64,000 nt of DNA from Nocardiopsis prasina DSM 43845 (GCF_000341265.1 NZ_ANAE01000088.1:62674-126673); one strand, 5' to 3'. Positions 40,930 through 50,642 are shown, numbered from the stretch's first letter. Notes: a model not told the origin generated them from the sequence alone. Translations and numbers: made by a program.

Positions 40930-41784
40930 GTGACACACCAGACGACGGACACCGCGAACAGCGAAGGCCCGCGTCTCGCGTCCGTGCGCGGGATCAGCGT
41001 CAGTTACGACGACCGCGGCGCAGGATGCCCCGTCCTGTTCGTCCACGGTCACCCCTTCGACAGGACCATGTGGGAACCCCAGGTCAGAGCACTGGCCGGG
41101 CGCGGATACCGCACCATCGCCCCCGACCTGCGCGGCTACGGACGCAGCACGGTGGTACCCGGAGTGACCTCGTTGGACACCCTCGCCCGCGACCTGGCCG
41201 CCCTCCTCGACCACCTCGAACTGGACGTGGTCAACGTGGTCGGCCTGTCCATGGGCGGGCAGGTCGCCCTCGAGCTGTACCGGCTCTTCCCGGACCGCGT
41301 GGACGCCCTGGCCCTGGCCGCGACCAACCCGCTTCCCGAGACCGAGACCGGCAGGGCCAGACGAAGGGCGATGGCCGACCGCCTGCGGGAGGAGGGCATG
41401 CGCGGCTACACCGACGAGATGCTGGTCGGCATGATGACCGCCGAGAACGTGCGGGACCAGCCCGCCGTCGCCGACCACGTGCGCGCCATGATGTACGCCG
41501 CCCCGCCCGAGGGCGCCGCCGCCGCTCAGCTGGGCCGGGCCGAACGACCCGACCACACCATGCTGCTCAGGCACATCTCGGCGCCCACCCTGCTGGTGGT
41601 GGGCCAGCATGACGGCTTCACCCCTCCTGGGGGCGCCGAACTCATGCACGTCCGCATCGCGGACTCGGTCGTGGAGATCATCGAGGGCGCGGGCCACCTG
41701 CCCAACCTGGAACGCCCGGGACGTTTCAACGAGGTCCTGCGTCGCTTCCTGGAGCAGGCCCGGACCCGACCCCGCGACCGCTGA
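40930..41784 (+). CDS. Alpha/beta-fold hydrolase
   Basis: A 284-residue protein with the catalytic triad visible: nucleophile Ser in VVGLSMGGQVALEL (about residue 107), Asp in VVGQHDGFTPP and His in EGAGHLPNLERPG. The oxyanion region is VLFVHGHPFDRTMWEPQV. The substrate is unknown; sequences like this include haloperoxidase- and esterase-like members. GTG start with a nearby -10 box suggests a nearly leaderless transcript. Confidence 0.87.
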   Translation: MTHQTTDTANSEGPRLASVRGISVSYDDRGAGCPVLFVHGHPFDRTMWEPQVRALAGRGYRTIAPDLRGYGRSTVVPGVTSLDTLARDLAALLDHLELDVVNVVGLSMGGQVALELYRLFPDRVDALALAATNPLPETETGRARRRAMADRLREEGMRGYTDEMLVGMMTAENVRDQPAVADHVRAMMYAAPPEGAAAAQLGRAERPDHTMLLRHISAPTLLVVGQHDGFTPPGGAELMHVRIADSVVEIIEGAGHLPNLERPGRFNEVLRRFLEQARTRPRDR

Positions 41785-41787
41785 ACA

Positions 41788-41815
41788 CACCGTGACCCGC
41801 TGTGGGGTCACGGTG
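41788..41815. terminator. Bidirectional terminator hairpin
   Basis: Perfect 11-base arms CACCGTGACCC and GGGTCACGGTG with a 6-base loop lie between the convergent hydrolase and AraC/GyrI genes, four bases after the hydrolase stop. Confidence 0.75.
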
Positions 41816-41827
41816 CGCACGCGTGGT

Positions 41828-42697
41828 TCAGCCGGGCGTCCGCTCGACGGGGAGCCACAGCTCGCCCGAGGCGAGGTCGCCGTCGTACTCCACGCTCAGC
41901 AGCTCGGGGCCGTGCCGGTAGCGGTAGGCCGGGTTGGACGGGAACCACTCGCTGGCGGCGTACACCCAGACGCGCTGGATCGCCTCGGGGAAGCCGAGCC
42001 GCTCGAAGGGGAACACGACCCAGGTCCCCTCGGGCACGTCCAGGGCCCGCATCCCCTCCGGGGTCCCCGAGGCCGAGGTCGCGGCGGCCACGGAGAAGTC
42101 GACGTCGCTGCCCTCGCGCCGGTCGGGGTCGTGCGTGACGGTGACCGAGAGCGCGCCGCGCGGTTCCTGGTCGGACAGCTCCGCCAACCTCCCGTACACC
42201 TCGTCGCCGAGGCCCAGGACGAACTCGGTCATGGGCTGGTTGACGCCCTCCCGGACGAGCGGAACCCGGGTTCCGGGGCCGACCAGGCGGAAGGCGCCCT
42301 TGTCGACGATGCGGTAGCGCATGGTGGTGTTCCCTTCGATGGTGAGGCGGAAGGCCAGCCTTGACTGGGAGTCGAGCGCCGCGCCCGTGCGCCGGGCCTC
42401 GCCCGGACTGATCCCGTGCATCGCCCGGAACGCCCGACCGAAGGCCTCAGCGGACCCGTAGCCGTAGCGGACGGCGATGTCGAGCAGGGTGTCCCGCCCC
42501 TCGATCACCTCCGCCCCGGCCAGGGTGAGGCGGCGCCGACGCACGTACTCCGACAGCGGCATCCCGGACAGCGCCGAGAACATCCGCCGGAAGTGGTGCT
42601 CCGAGGTGAGCGCGGACCGCGCCATGGCGGCCACGTCCACGGGTTCACCCGGGTCCCTCTCGACCCGTTCGAGCGCCTCGTTCAACCGGTCCAGCAC
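41828..42697 (-). CDS. AraC-family regulator with C-terminal GyrI-like effector domain
   Basis: A 289-residue protein. The N-terminal AraC HTH pair is VAAMARSALTSEHHFRRMFSALSGMPLSEYVRRR and DIAVRYGYGSAEAFGRAFRAMHGISP. A GyrI-like small-molecule-binding domain fills the second half (about 125-289, with MRYRIVDKGAFRLVGPGTRV and GTWVVFPFERLG). Such proteins are Rob/BmrR-like multidrug sensors. It is divergent from an MFS exporter, which it may control. GTG start after GGGAGG. Confidence 0.88.
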   Translation of the reverse strand: MLDRLNEALERVERDPGEPVDVAAMARSALTSEHHFRRMFSALSGMPLSEYVRRRRLTLAGAEVIEGRDTLLDIAVRYGYGSAEAFGRAFRAMHGISPGEARRTGAALDSQSRLAFRLTIEGNTTMRYRIVDKGAFRLVGPGTRVPLVREGVNQPMTEFVLGLGDEVYGRLAELSDQEPRGALSVTVTHDPDRREGSDVDFSVAAATSASGTPEGMRALDVPEGTWVVFPFERLGFPEAIQRVWVYAASEWFPSNPAYRYRHGPELLSVEYDGDLASGELWLPVERTPG

Positions 42698-42877
42698 GTG
42701 TGCCTCCCTCTTTCACCACCGACGTTAGGGGCGCGGTCCCCGCCCGACCCGACAGTCGCCGGTCACTTCCGGTCAGGTCCGACCGAAGTGCCCTCTGCTG
42801 GCAGGAGAACCGTCTGTCACCACCGCCTGCCACGCTCTACCGTGCCAGTCCGAGCCCCGCCCCCTTCGGAAGGTCAC

Positions 42878-44227
42878 ATGTCCCAGAACGTCCCGCACAC
42901 GCCCCCGGACGAACGCGGCCGCCGCGCACCGTTGGGTGGACGGTTCCACCAACTCCTGGGGGCGGTGGGGCTGGGAAACCTGGGCGACGGGATCGCGGTG
43001 GTGGCGCTGCCCTGGTACGCCACCACGCTCACCGACGACGCCCTCCTGATCGCGCTGGTGGGTGCGGCCACCCGGCTGCCCTGGCTGTTCCTGGCCCTGG
43101 TCGCCGGAGTGGTGGGCGACCGGACGGACCGGCGCACTCTCATGGTGCGCGCCGGTGCGGTCAAGGCGGTGCTGCTGGTGCTCCTGACCGCCGTGGTGGT
43201 CCTCGGAGCCGGTTCGATCCCCCTGCTGATCCTGATCGCGCTGCTGGTGGGCGCGTGCGAGGTCTTCTTCGACAACACCGCGCAGTCGATGGTGCCCGCG
43301 GTGGTGTCGCGACAGCAACTGGAGCGCGCCAACGGTCTCCTCCAGGTCGTGGAACGCGTGCTCAACAAGTTCCTGGGCGCGCCGCTTGCCGGGGCGCTGC
43401 TCGCGGTTTCCACCGCTTGGGCCTTCGGTGCCCAGGCCGCTCTGGTCCTGCTCGCGGTCGTGGTGCTGGCCGGCATGCGCGGCGACTTCCGCCCGGCGGC
43501 GGAGGACCCGCCCGAGGGAGCGGGGGAGTCCGCGCGCCAGCGGCCCTCGATCGGAGCGATGCTGCGCGAGGGGCTGGTGTGGCTGTGGCGGCACCCGGTC
43601 CTGCGGCCGCTCGCGCTGGTCTCGGGGGCGTCCAACCTGGCGGCGGCGATGAACGGCGCCGTGCTGGTGCTCTTCGCCCAGGAGGTGCTGGGGGTGGGCG
43701 CGCAGGGCTACGGTCTGCTGATGACCGTCACCGCCTTCGGAGCGGTCGCGGGCGCGCTCGTCGTGCCCTCCTTCTCGGGCCGGATCCACCCCTCCAGCGC
43801 CATGGTGGTGGTCCTGACGGTCCTGGGAGCGACCGCTCTGGCCGTCGGGCTCCTGCGCTCCGTTCCGGGCTTCGTGGTCTGTTACTTCCTCACCGGGTTC
43901 GTCTCCACCTGGTGGAACATCACCCTGATCTCCCTCATCCAGAGACTGACTCCCGACCGCCTGCGGTCCCGGGTCTTCAGCGCGCACCGCACCGTCTCCT
44001 GGGGGCTGCTGTCGGTGGGGATGGGCCTGGGCGGCGCCCTGGTCTCCGTGCTGGAGGGGCCGTGGGGCCGCGAGTGGGCGCTGGCGGCCCCCTTCGTCGC
44101 GGCGGGGTTGATCGGCCTGGCGCTGGCCGTGGCCGCCCGTCTGGTGCTGTCCCCGGGGCTGGTCGACCGGGCCCTGTCCGACGCCGAGGCACGGGGCGAG
44201 CCCGGGTCCGGCGCCCGGCAAGACTGA
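42878..44227 (+). CDS. MFS efflux transporter
   Basis: A 449-residue membrane protein with about 12 transmembrane segments, of the enterobactin/macrolide-exporter-like MFS branch: GAVGLGNLGDGIAVVALPWY in helix 1, VVGDRTDRRTLMVRAGAVKA between helices 2 and 3, FFDNTAQSMVPAVV, and RLTPDRLRSRVFSAHRTVSWG. Substrate unknown. ATG follows GGAAGG. It is divergent from the AraC/GyrI regulator, a common sensor-exporter arrangement. Confidence 0.88.
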   Translation: MSQNVPHTPPDERGRRAPLGGRFHQLLGAVGLGNLGDGIAVVALPWYATTLTDDALLIALVGAATRLPWLFLALVAGVVGDRTDRRTLMVRAGAVKAVLLVLLTAVVVLGAGSIPLLILIALLVGACEVFFDNTAQSMVPAVVSRQQLERANGLLQVVERVLNKFLGAPLAGALLAVSTAWAFGAQAALVLLAVVVLAGMRGDFRPAAEDPPEGAGESARQRPSIGAMLREGLVWLWRHPVLRPLALVSGASNLAAAMNGAVLVLFAQEVLGVGAQGYGLLMTVTAFGAVAGALVVPSFSGRIHPSSAMVVVLTVLGATALAVGLLRSVPGFVVCYFLTGFVSTWWNITLISLIQRLTPDRLRSRVFSAHRTVSWGLLSVGMGLGGALVSVLEGPWGREWALAAPFVAAGLIGLALAVAARLVLSPGLVDRALSDAEARGEPGSGARQD

Positions 44228-44394
44228 CCCCCCAGAAAGGGATGATCGGGAAAAACCTGGAAATCTTCGGGCAACATCCGTGTCTGTATCGACGCGGCGC
44301 CCTTCCAACCCGCACCATGGCCCCACATGATGGCCCGCAGGCCGACCCCGAGAAGGAGGTGGGCGGGGCGGGGTACACACGCCCCGCGGACTCT

Positions 44395-45558
44395 ATGGAC
44401 CTTGGTTTTCTGCGACCTCTGTACGAAAGCGACGGCCCGGTGGCCTCGGTGCACCTCGACACCAGTCGGGACACCACGGACGCCGACAAGAAGATCGAAC
44501 TGCGCTGGCGCCACCTGCGCGAGGAACTGGAGGCGCTCGGCACCGACGCGGCCACCCTCGACGTTCTGGAGGAGGCCGTGGGGGAGGGCAACTCCCGCGC
44601 CTTCGGTGACCACGGACAGGCGCTCTACGCCTCCGAGGGCAGGCTCCTGGGGGCGCACACCCTCGCCGTGCCGCCCTCCCAGGACCGGGCCTCGTTCCTG
44701 CCCGTCCCGGACACCCTCCCACTGGCGATCGACCGCGGGCGCCGCCTCCCCTACGTCCTCGTGGCCCTGGACCGGGTCAACGCCAAGGTGTTCGCCTACC
44801 CCAGCCACCCCACGCGCGGCCCGGTCATGGAAGCCGCCAACGAGGGTGAGAACATGCAGAACATCGACGGGGCCAGCCGCATCTTCCCCGGTCAGCGCGG
44901 TGACGCCGGGGGCCGCCGCGCCGACACCGGCACCGCGCAGGACCGGTGGCGGGGCAACGCGGCCCAGGTGGCGGACCTGGTCCGCGAGGCGGTGCGCAGG
45001 GTGGACGCGGCCGTGATCATCGCCGGTGGCGACGACGAGGCCATCGCCTACCTGCGTGAGAACCTCGGCCCGCGCCAGCTCACCATCCCGATCAAGGTGG
45101 TCGCCGGCGGGCGCGGCGGCACCGACGCCGAGGAGCGCCTGCACGAGAACGCGGAGGAGTGCCTGCGCGAGCTCATCCACGAGGAGCGGACCCGCGTCTA
45201 CTCCGACTACCAGCGCAAGCTCGCGCACGACCAGGCGGTCAAGGGCACCAGCTCCATCCTGCCGATGCTGTCGGAGGCCCGGGTGGAAACGCTCCTGCTG
45301 GGCGCCGACAGGGAGAACGAACCCCAGCTGTGGGGCTCGCACCACTCGCCGGTCCTGGTGGACACCTCGCCGCGCGGCCTGGACGACCCCAACGCCGGGT
45401 TCCAGGCACCGGCGAGCGCGCTCATGCTGCGCGCGGCGGTGATGTCCGACGCCGAGTTCACCGAGCTGCCCGTGCCCGAACAGAGCGTGGACACCCGTAC
45501 CGACCGCGAGACACCGGACGCGGACGCCGGGGCCACGCTGCGCTTCCCCAAGCAGTAG
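44395..45558 (+). CDS. Rv2629-like protein (bacterial eRF1/Vms1-related family)
   Basis: A 387-residue soluble protein beginning MDLGFLRPLYESDGPVASVHLDTSRDT, the actinobacterial Rv2629 signature. The second half has AAVIIAGGDDEAIAYL, HEERTRVYSDYQRKLAHDQA and EARVETLLLGADRENEPQLW, like the eRF1-type baeRF domains; relatives of Vms1 release nascent chains from ribosomes. Rv2629 in Mycobacterium belongs to the dormancy regulon. I chose ATG at 44395; an in-frame ATG at 44320 would add 25 residues. GGGTAC at 44371-44376 resembles a stress sigma-B -10 box. Confidence 0.82.
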   Translation: MDLGFLRPLYESDGPVASVHLDTSRDTTDADKKIELRWRHLREELEALGTDAATLDVLEEAVGEGNSRAFGDHGQALYASEGRLLGAHTLAVPPSQDRASFLPVPDTLPLAIDRGRRLPYVLVALDRVNAKVFAYPSHPTRGPVMEAANEGENMQNIDGASRIFPGQRGDAGGRRADTGTAQDRWRGNAAQVADLVREAVRRVDAAVIIAGGDDEAIAYLRENLGPRQLTIPIKVVAGGRGGTDAEERLHENAEECLRELIHEERTRVYSDYQRKLAHDQAVKGTSSILPMLSEARVETLLLGADRENEPQLWGSHHSPVLVDTSPRGLDDPNAGFQAPASALMLRAAVMSDAEFTELPVPEQSVDTRTDRETPDADAGATLRFPKQ

Positions 45559-45565
45559 CGCCCTC

Positions 45566-45598
45566 GCGCCCCGCTCCCGCACGGCGGGGGCGGGGCGC
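45566..45598. terminator. Bidirectional terminator hairpin
   Basis: 15-base arms GCGCCCCGCTCCCGC and GCGGGGGCGGGGCGC with one wobble and a 3-base loop sit between the convergent Rv2629-like and VOC genes. Confidence 0.7.
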
Positions 45599-45612
45599 TC
45601 GCGCGCCCGGGT

Positions 45613-45972
45613 TCAGGAGTCCGCGAACACCCCCAGTTCGTTCCCGCTGGGGTCGGCGAAGTGGAAGCGCCTCCCACCGGGGAAGTCGTAGGGGCCCTGG
45701 AGGACACGACCGCCCGCGCGTTCCACGGCCGCGACCGTCCGGTCCAGGTCCTCGGAGTAAAGCAGGACGAGTGGGCCGCCGACACGAACCTCACCGGCCG
45801 GGTTGAGCCCGCCCACCTCGGAGGAGCCGTCAGCCGAGCGGATCCCCGCGTACGAGGGCCCGTAGTCGTTGAACTGCCACCCGAAGGCCTCGGTGTAGAA
45901 CCGCTTGGTCTCCGCCAGATCGGTGACCGGGATCTCCACGTAGTCGATGGTGTGATGCCGCTGATCGCTCAT
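45613..45972 (-). CDS. VOC family protein
   Basis: A 119-residue glyoxalase-fold protein: TIDYVEIPVTDLAETKRFYTEAFGW, then VLLYSEDLDRTVAAVERAGG and FHFADPSGNELGVFADS. It resembles small VOC proteins of unknown ligand. The ATG at 45970-45972 is preferred over a start three codons upstream. Single gene. Confidence 0.85.
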   Translation of the reverse strand: MSDQRHHTIDYVEIPVTDLAETKRFYTEAFGWQFNDYGPSYAGIRSADGSSEVGGLNPAGEVRVGGPLVLLYSEDLDRTVAAVERAGGRVLQGPYDFPGGRRFHFADPSGNELGVFADS

Positions 45973-46123
45973 ACCCGGCATTGTCCTCGACGAGGCCGAC
46001 AGAACGGGGCAGCGTCCGACGGGGTGTCGGGACTCCCTTGATGGCGCGCCCAGCCCGCCCTAGGGTCGGTGGTCACACCCTCACTCACGGTGAGTCCCCC
46101 ACTCCGACACGGAGGTCTGCCCC

Positions 46124-47179
46124 GTGCCCACCCCCCGCACCCGACGCCTGTCCCTCTGTCTGGCCGCCGCAGGAGCGGTCGCCCTGGCGGCCTCGCCGTT
46201 CCCCGCGCACGCCGAGCCCGTCCCAGCCGACGTCCGGGTCTCAGACGCCCCCGCCCTGGAGGAGGCCCTGGACAACGCCCGACCGGGCCAGACCATCACC
46301 CTGGACGGCGGCGAGTACGTGGGCTCCTTCGTCGCCACCACTCCCGGGACCAGCGCCGCCCCCATCACCCTGACCGGCCCCTCCGACGCCGTCCTGGTCA
46401 ACGACGAACCCGCCTCGGGCAGCGGCTGCCCCGCTCCCGACACCCACAGCAGCGGCTACGGCCTGTGGCTCTACGAGGCCGACCACTGGAACGTGCGGGG
46501 CCTCACCGTCGCCGACTCCAAGAAGGGGGTCGTGATCGACCGCTCCGACCACGTCCACCTGAGCGACCTGGAGGTGCGCGGCACGGACGACGAGGGCGTG
46601 CACTTCCGCAGCTCCAGCTCGGACGGTTCCGTCCGCGACTCCCGCATCACCGACACCGGCCGTGTCCAGCCGGGCTTCGGGGAGGGCGTCTACCTGGGAT
46701 CGGCCCACAGCAACTGGGGCTGCTACGGGGGCGACGACGGCGTGGACCGCAGCGACCGCACCGAGGTCACCGGCAACCACTTCGGCCCCGACGTCCGAGG
46801 AGAGCACCTCGACATCAAGGAGGGCACCCGCGACGGCCTGGTCTCCGGGAACACCTTCGACGGACGGGGTATCTCCGGCCAGAACTTCGCGGACAGCTGG
46901 GTGGACGTCAAGGGCAACGGCTACGTGTTCGAGCACAACACCGGGACCTTCGACCGGCCCGGGGTGTTCGCGCACGGCTACACCAGCACGCAGCAGGTCG
47001 ACGGCGCAGGCTGCGGCAACGTCTTCCGCGACAACCACTCCGACCTGGGCGGGGTGGGCGGCTTCGCCATCGCCCTGTGGAGCCAGTCCGACTGCGCGGG
47101 CGAGCCCAACGTGGTGCACGCCTCCAACACCGTCAGCAACGCCACACGGGGGCTGACCAACATCGACGTCACCCCCTGA
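46124..47179 (+). CDS. Secreted right-handed beta-helix repeat protein
   Basis: A 351-residue exported protein with a Sec signal peptide (about 1-30, CLAAAGAVALAASPFPAHA). The mature part is a parallel beta-helix of the pectate-lyase-like kind: PGQTITLDGGEYVGSF, WNVRGLTVADSKKGVVI, HVHLSDLEVRGTDDEGVHF and FRDNHSDLGGVGG. Cysteine pairs may form disulfides. It could be a polysaccharide lyase or a surface protein; no catalytic lysine/arginine set is certain. GTG start. Confidence 0.85.
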   Translation: MPTPRTRRLSLCLAAAGAVALAASPFPAHAEPVPADVRVSDAPALEEALDNARPGQTITLDGGEYVGSFVATTPGTSAAPITLTGPSDAVLVNDEPASGSGCPAPDTHSSGYGLWLYEADHWNVRGLTVADSKKGVVIDRSDHVHLSDLEVRGTDDEGVHFRSSSSDGSVRDSRITDTGRVQPGFGEGVYLGSAHSNWGCYGGDDGVDRSDRTEVTGNHFGPDVRGEHLDIKEGTRDGLVSGNTFDGRGISGQNFADSWVDVKGNGYVFEHNTGTFDRPGVFAHGYTSTQQVDGAGCGNVFRDNHSDLGGVGGFAIALWSQSDCAGEPNVVHASNTVSNATRGLTNIDVTP

Positions 47180-47185
47180 CCACCA

Positions 47186-47226
47186 CGCGAGGCGCCCCCG
47201 TCCGGGTGGGACGGGGGCGCCTCGCG
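47186..47226. terminator. Strong bidirectional terminator hairpin
   Basis: An 18-base perfect stem with a 5-base loop sits between the convergent beta-helix and aminotransferase genes, seven bases after the beta-helix stop. Confidence 0.85.
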
Positions 47227-47249
47227 GTCACGGTGACGGCCGGGGGGGA

Positions 47250-48530
47250 TCAGCCCTGCTCGGCGACCAGCTTCTCGGCACCGACCAGGCGCACGCACAC
47301 GGCCAGACCCTCGATGGCCTCCTCCAACGCGTCCAGCTCCGGGAAGGAGGGCGCGATACGGATGGTCCGGTCCTGCGGGTCCTCACCGTAGGGGTGGGTG
47401 GCACCGGCGGGGGTGAGCGCGATCCCGGCCTCGGCCGCCCGGCGCACCACCTCGCGGGCGCAGCCGTCCAGCACGTCCAGGCGCACGAAGTAGCCGCCCT
47501 TGGGGGTGGACCAGGTCGCCAGACCGGTGCCGCCGAGGTTCTTGTTGAGGATGCGCTCCACGGTCTCGAACTTGGGCTCCAGCAGCTCGCGGTGGCGGCG
47601 CATGTGCGCGCGCACGCCCTCGGCGTCGCCCAGGAACATCGCGTGACGCAGCTGGTTGATCTTGTCCGGGCCGATGGAGCGCTTACCGGCGAGCCCCTGG
47701 AACCAGCTCACGTTCGCGGGCGAGGAGCCCAGGAAGGCCACCCCGGCACCGGCGAAGGTGACCTTGGAGGTGGACCCGAAGACCAGGGCGCGGTCCGGGT
47801 TGCCGCTCTCGGCACAGGCACCGAGGAGGTCGGCGATCTCCACCTCCTCGTCGGTCAGGTGGTGCACCGCGTAGGCGTTGTCCCAGAAGATCCGGAAGTC
47901 CGGGGCGGCAGTGGGCATCGCGGCCAGGCGCCGCACGACCTCGTCGGAGTAGGAGACACCGTCGGGGTTGCTGTACTTGGGCACGCACCAGATGCCCTTG
48001 ATGTCGGCGTCGGTGCTCACCAGACGCTCGACCACGTCCATGTCGGGCCCCTGGTCGGTCATCGGCACCGGGATCATCTCGATGCCGAAGCGCTCGCACA
48101 GCGCGAAGTGCCGGTCGTAGCCGGGGACCGGGCACAGGAACGCGACCCGCTCGGCGTCCGCCCAGCGTCCGGTCCCACCGGGAACCGTGCCCAGGAAGGC
48201 GTTGACCAGGGAGTCGTGCATGAGCTCGAGGCTGGCGTTGCCTGCCGCGATCAGCTGCTCGACCGGGACCTGGAGAAGGTCCGCGAAGATCTCCCGCAGC
48301 TCCAGCAGGCCCTGGGGGGCGCCCGCGTAGTTGCGGCAGTCGGTGCCGTCGGCGGAGGTGTGGCGGCCTCGGGGCAGTTCGAGCAGATCCGCGGACAGGT
48401 CCAACTGGCGCGCGGACGGCTTGCCCCGGGTCAGGTTCAGGGAGAGTCCACGCTCGACCAGGGCGGCGTGGTCGCGCCGGGCCGACTCAAGGAGCTCGGC
48501 GGGCGGTGTGGGGCTGCTTGCGGTGGTCAC
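47250..48530 (-). CDS. Aspartate aminotransferase, class Ic (MocR-like)
   Basis: A 426-residue PLP enzyme. The PLP lysine lies in FGSTSKVTFAGAG. Other family marks are SLNLTRGKPSARQLDLSADLL near the start, AGNASLELMHDSL, CPVPGYDRHFALCE, YSNPDGVSYSDEVV, DNAYAVHHL and IRIAPSFPE. This matches the subgroup Ic aspartate aminotransferases of actinobacteria (such as Rv3722c), which move amino groups between aspartate and 2-oxoglutarate. GTG start with GGAAGGAA upstream. Single gene. Confidence 0.9.
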   Translation of the reverse strand: MTTASSPTPPAELLESARRDHAALVERGLSLNLTRGKPSARQLDLSADLLELPRGRHTSADGTDCRNYAGAPQGLLELREIFADLLQVPVEQLIAAGNASLELMHDSLVNAFLGTVPGGTGRWADAERVAFLCPVPGYDRHFALCERFGIEMIPVPMTDQGPDMDVVERLVSTDADIKGIWCVPKYSNPDGVSYSDEVVRRLAAMPTAAPDFRIFWDNAYAVHHLTDEEVEIADLLGACAESGNPDRALVFGSTSKVTFAGAGVAFLGSSPANVSWFQGLAGKRSIGPDKINQLRHAMFLGDAEGVRAHMRRHRELLEPKFETVERILNKNLGGTGLATWSTPKGGYFVRLDVLDGCAREVVRRAAEAGIALTPAGATHPYGEDPQDRTIRIAPSFPELDALEEAIEGLAVCVRLVGAEKLVAEQG

Positions 48531-48644
48531 GGGATGTTCCTTCCGATGGGACGCCCCCGGTGCGACGCGCGTCGTGGAACGGGGCGCACGGGGTTTCGCA
48601 CAGGAATTGTCCCAGATGACGGCGGCGCCGTCCCGGTCAGGTCG

Positions 48645-49517
48645 TCACCCTCGGTTTCGGGGGGCGCGTCGGGCGGCGCGCTCCTCCAGGCGGTCGGTGT
48701 CCAGGGCGGGGTCGCAGAAGGGCCCGCCGACGCGGTCGTGGGGTGGCCGGGTCGGGTCGGGCGCGCCTCCCTCGGCCGCCAGGAGCTCGGCCGCGTGGGC
48801 CTCGGCGTCGTCCCGGGGTTCGTAGCCGAGCTCACGCGCCCCCTCCAGCGACCACCAGCGGCGGGTGTTGTCCGAGACCCCCCACACCAGGCGGAAGCCC
48901 GGGGCGGGGTGGGCGATGACCGCCTCCATCAGGCGGGCGCAGTCGTCAGGGGAGAGCCAGGTGGCCAGCATGCGGGTGTCGGTGGGGCGCGGCTGGCACG
49001 ACCCGATCCGCACGCACACCGTGTCCAGCCCGTAACGGTCGTGGTAGAGCCGCGCCAGGGCCTCCCCGGCGACCTTGCCCACCCCGTAGTGGGTGTCGGG
49101 CCGGGGGAAGGCGAACTCCCCGGGGTCACCGTCACCGCGAGGGTGGAAGCCCACGGCGTGGTTGGAACTGGCGAAGACCACCCGGGGGCCGCCCGCGCGG
49201 CGCGCCGCCTCCAGGACCTGCCGGGTCCCGTGGACGTTCACCTCCAGGATGTCCTCCCAGCGCTCCTCCAGGCTGAAACCGGCCAGGTGGATGACGGTGT
49301 GCGCGCCCCGGAAGGCGGCGGTCATCGCGTCGAGGTCCGTGACGTCGGCGCGCACCGTCTCCACGGCCTCGCCCTCGGCGGCGGACGGGGGTTCGGCGAT
49401 GTCCACGAGCCGGAGCAGTCGCCCCGGACGGGCCAGACGCGGACGCAGGAGGCTGCCCACGCCCCCTGTCGCGCCGGTGATCACGACGGTCTGGAGCGGG
49501 TCGGCGGTCCTGGTCAC
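48645..49517 (-). CDS. NAD-dependent epimerase/dehydratase, uronate dehydrogenase-like
   Basis: A 290-residue extended SDR enzyme. The NAD motif is VVITGATGGVGSLL, the catalytic region is FASSNHAVGF with YGVGKVAGEAL (Tyr and Lys), and RPTDTRMLATWLSPDDCARL is a feature of uronate dehydrogenases that oxidise glucuronate or galacturonate to the lactone. No uronate transport or catabolic genes are adjacent. GTG at 49515-49517 chosen; other starts possible. Confidence 0.8.
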   Translation of the reverse strand: MTRTADPLQTVVITGATGGVGSLLRPRLARPGRLLRLVDIAEPPSAAEGEAVETVRADVTDLDAMTAAFRGAHTVIHLAGFSLEERWEDILEVNVHGTRQVLEAARRAGGPRVVFASSNHAVGFHPRGDGDPGEFAFPRPDTHYGVGKVAGEALARLYHDRYGLDTVCVRIGSCQPRPTDTRMLATWLSPDDCARLMEAVIAHPAPGFRLVWGVSDNTRRWWSLEGARELGYEPRDDAEAHAAELLAAEGGAPDPTRPPHDRVGGPFCDPALDTDRLEERAARRAPRNRG

Positions 49518-49600
49518 GTCCGGTGTCCACTCCGTCCGGTGTTCCCCTCGGGGGAGGGAGGTGAGGGCGTCCCCGCTCGGTGTTCCCGTGCCCGGAGGGT

Positions 49601-50575
49601 TCACAGGGAGGTGACGCCGAGTCGGCCCATGAGCTCGGGTTCGGTGATGATGTCGATGCTCTGGCCCTTGGCGATGTAGGCCTCGGCCTGCTTGTGCTTG
49701 GAGGTCTTGCCTCCGTGGTCGCTGTCTGCCACCACCAGGACGTCGGTCTTCTTGGTGACGTTCTTGGCGGGTTGGCCACCGGCCTCGGCGATGCGCTTCC
49801 ACACCTCGGGCTTGTCCATGGCGCGCAGGTCACCGGAGACGCACACCGTACGGCCGTAGAGCGGCCCGGCCGGGTCGGCGTCGACGGAGGGTTGGGGGAG
49901 CGGGGACTGCGCGGCCCGCTGCCAACGACCGAACCGGTCCTCGCGGACGGGTGCCTCCACCACGGTGGTGATCAACGGGGCGGCCGCCGGAACGGCAGGG
50001 GCGCTGACCGCCTCCAGACGGCCCAGGCGCAGCCCGCTGACACGGCTGAGTTCGGGCAGCGTGCCGGTGCCGTGGCGTCGCATGGCCGCGATCATGATGT
50101 GCGCGGCCGCCTCGGCGTCGGCGTCGGCCCGGTGGTGCCGGGTGATCGTGTGGCCCACGTGCGCGGACACCGTGGGCAGGCGGTGGTCGGGCAGGTCCCA
50201 GGTGCGCCGGGACAGCGCCAGCGTGCAGGCGTAGTCGAAGGCGGGCAGCCCCAGCCCGGTGTGGGCGCAGGCCTGGCGTAGCGCCCCCATGTCGAAGGGG
50301 GCGTTGTGCGCCACCAGCGCCCCGCCCCTGGCGAACTCGATCACCTGGTCGCGCACCCTCTCCCAGGTGGGGGCGTGGGCGACGTCCGCGGCGGTGATGC
50401 CGTGCACGGCGGTGTTGTGCCGGGAGAAGAACGAGACCGGCTCCGGCGGGCGGATGAGAGTGGTGAACCGGTCGACCACCCGCCCCTCGCTCACCCGGAC
50501 CAGACCCACGGCGCAGACGCTGCCGCGGTCCTGGTTGGCGGTCTCGAAGTCGATCGCGGTCCAGGTGTGGGACAC
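49601..50575 (-). CDS. DEDDh exonuclease with C-terminal BRCT domain
   Basis: A 324-residue protein. Residues 5-170 are a DnaQ-like 3'-5' exonuclease: AIDFETANQDRGSVC (Exo I), LVAHNAPFDMGALRQA (Exo II) and TRHHRADADAEAAAHIMI (Exo III). A Pro/Ala linker follows, then a BRCT domain (GPLYGRTVCVSGDLRAMDKPEV to KKTDVLVVADSDHGG). The BRCT domain may anchor it to DNA or a partner. GTG follows GGAGG by eight bases. A DNA-repair role is inferred. Confidence 0.87.
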   Translation of the reverse strand: MSHTWTAIDFETANQDRGSVCAVGLVRVSEGRVVDRFTTLIRPPEPVSFFSRHNTAVHGITAADVAHAPTWERVRDQVIEFARGGALVAHNAPFDMGALRQACAHTGLGLPAFDYACTLALSRRTWDLPDHRLPTVSAHVGHTITRHHRADADAEAAAHIMIAAMRRHGTGTLPELSRVSGLRLGRLEAVSAPAVPAAAPLITTVVEAPVREDRFGRWQRAAQSPLPQPSVDADPAGPLYGRTVCVSGDLRAMDKPEVWKRIAEAGGQPAKNVTKKTDVLVVADSDHGGKTSKHKQAEAYIAKGQSIDIITEPELMGRLGVTSL

Positions 50576-50642
50576 CCCCGCTACCTCCCTTGTACTCGCG
50601 TTGGAACGGGTCGAGCGTACCGGGGCCGTCGCACCACCGAGG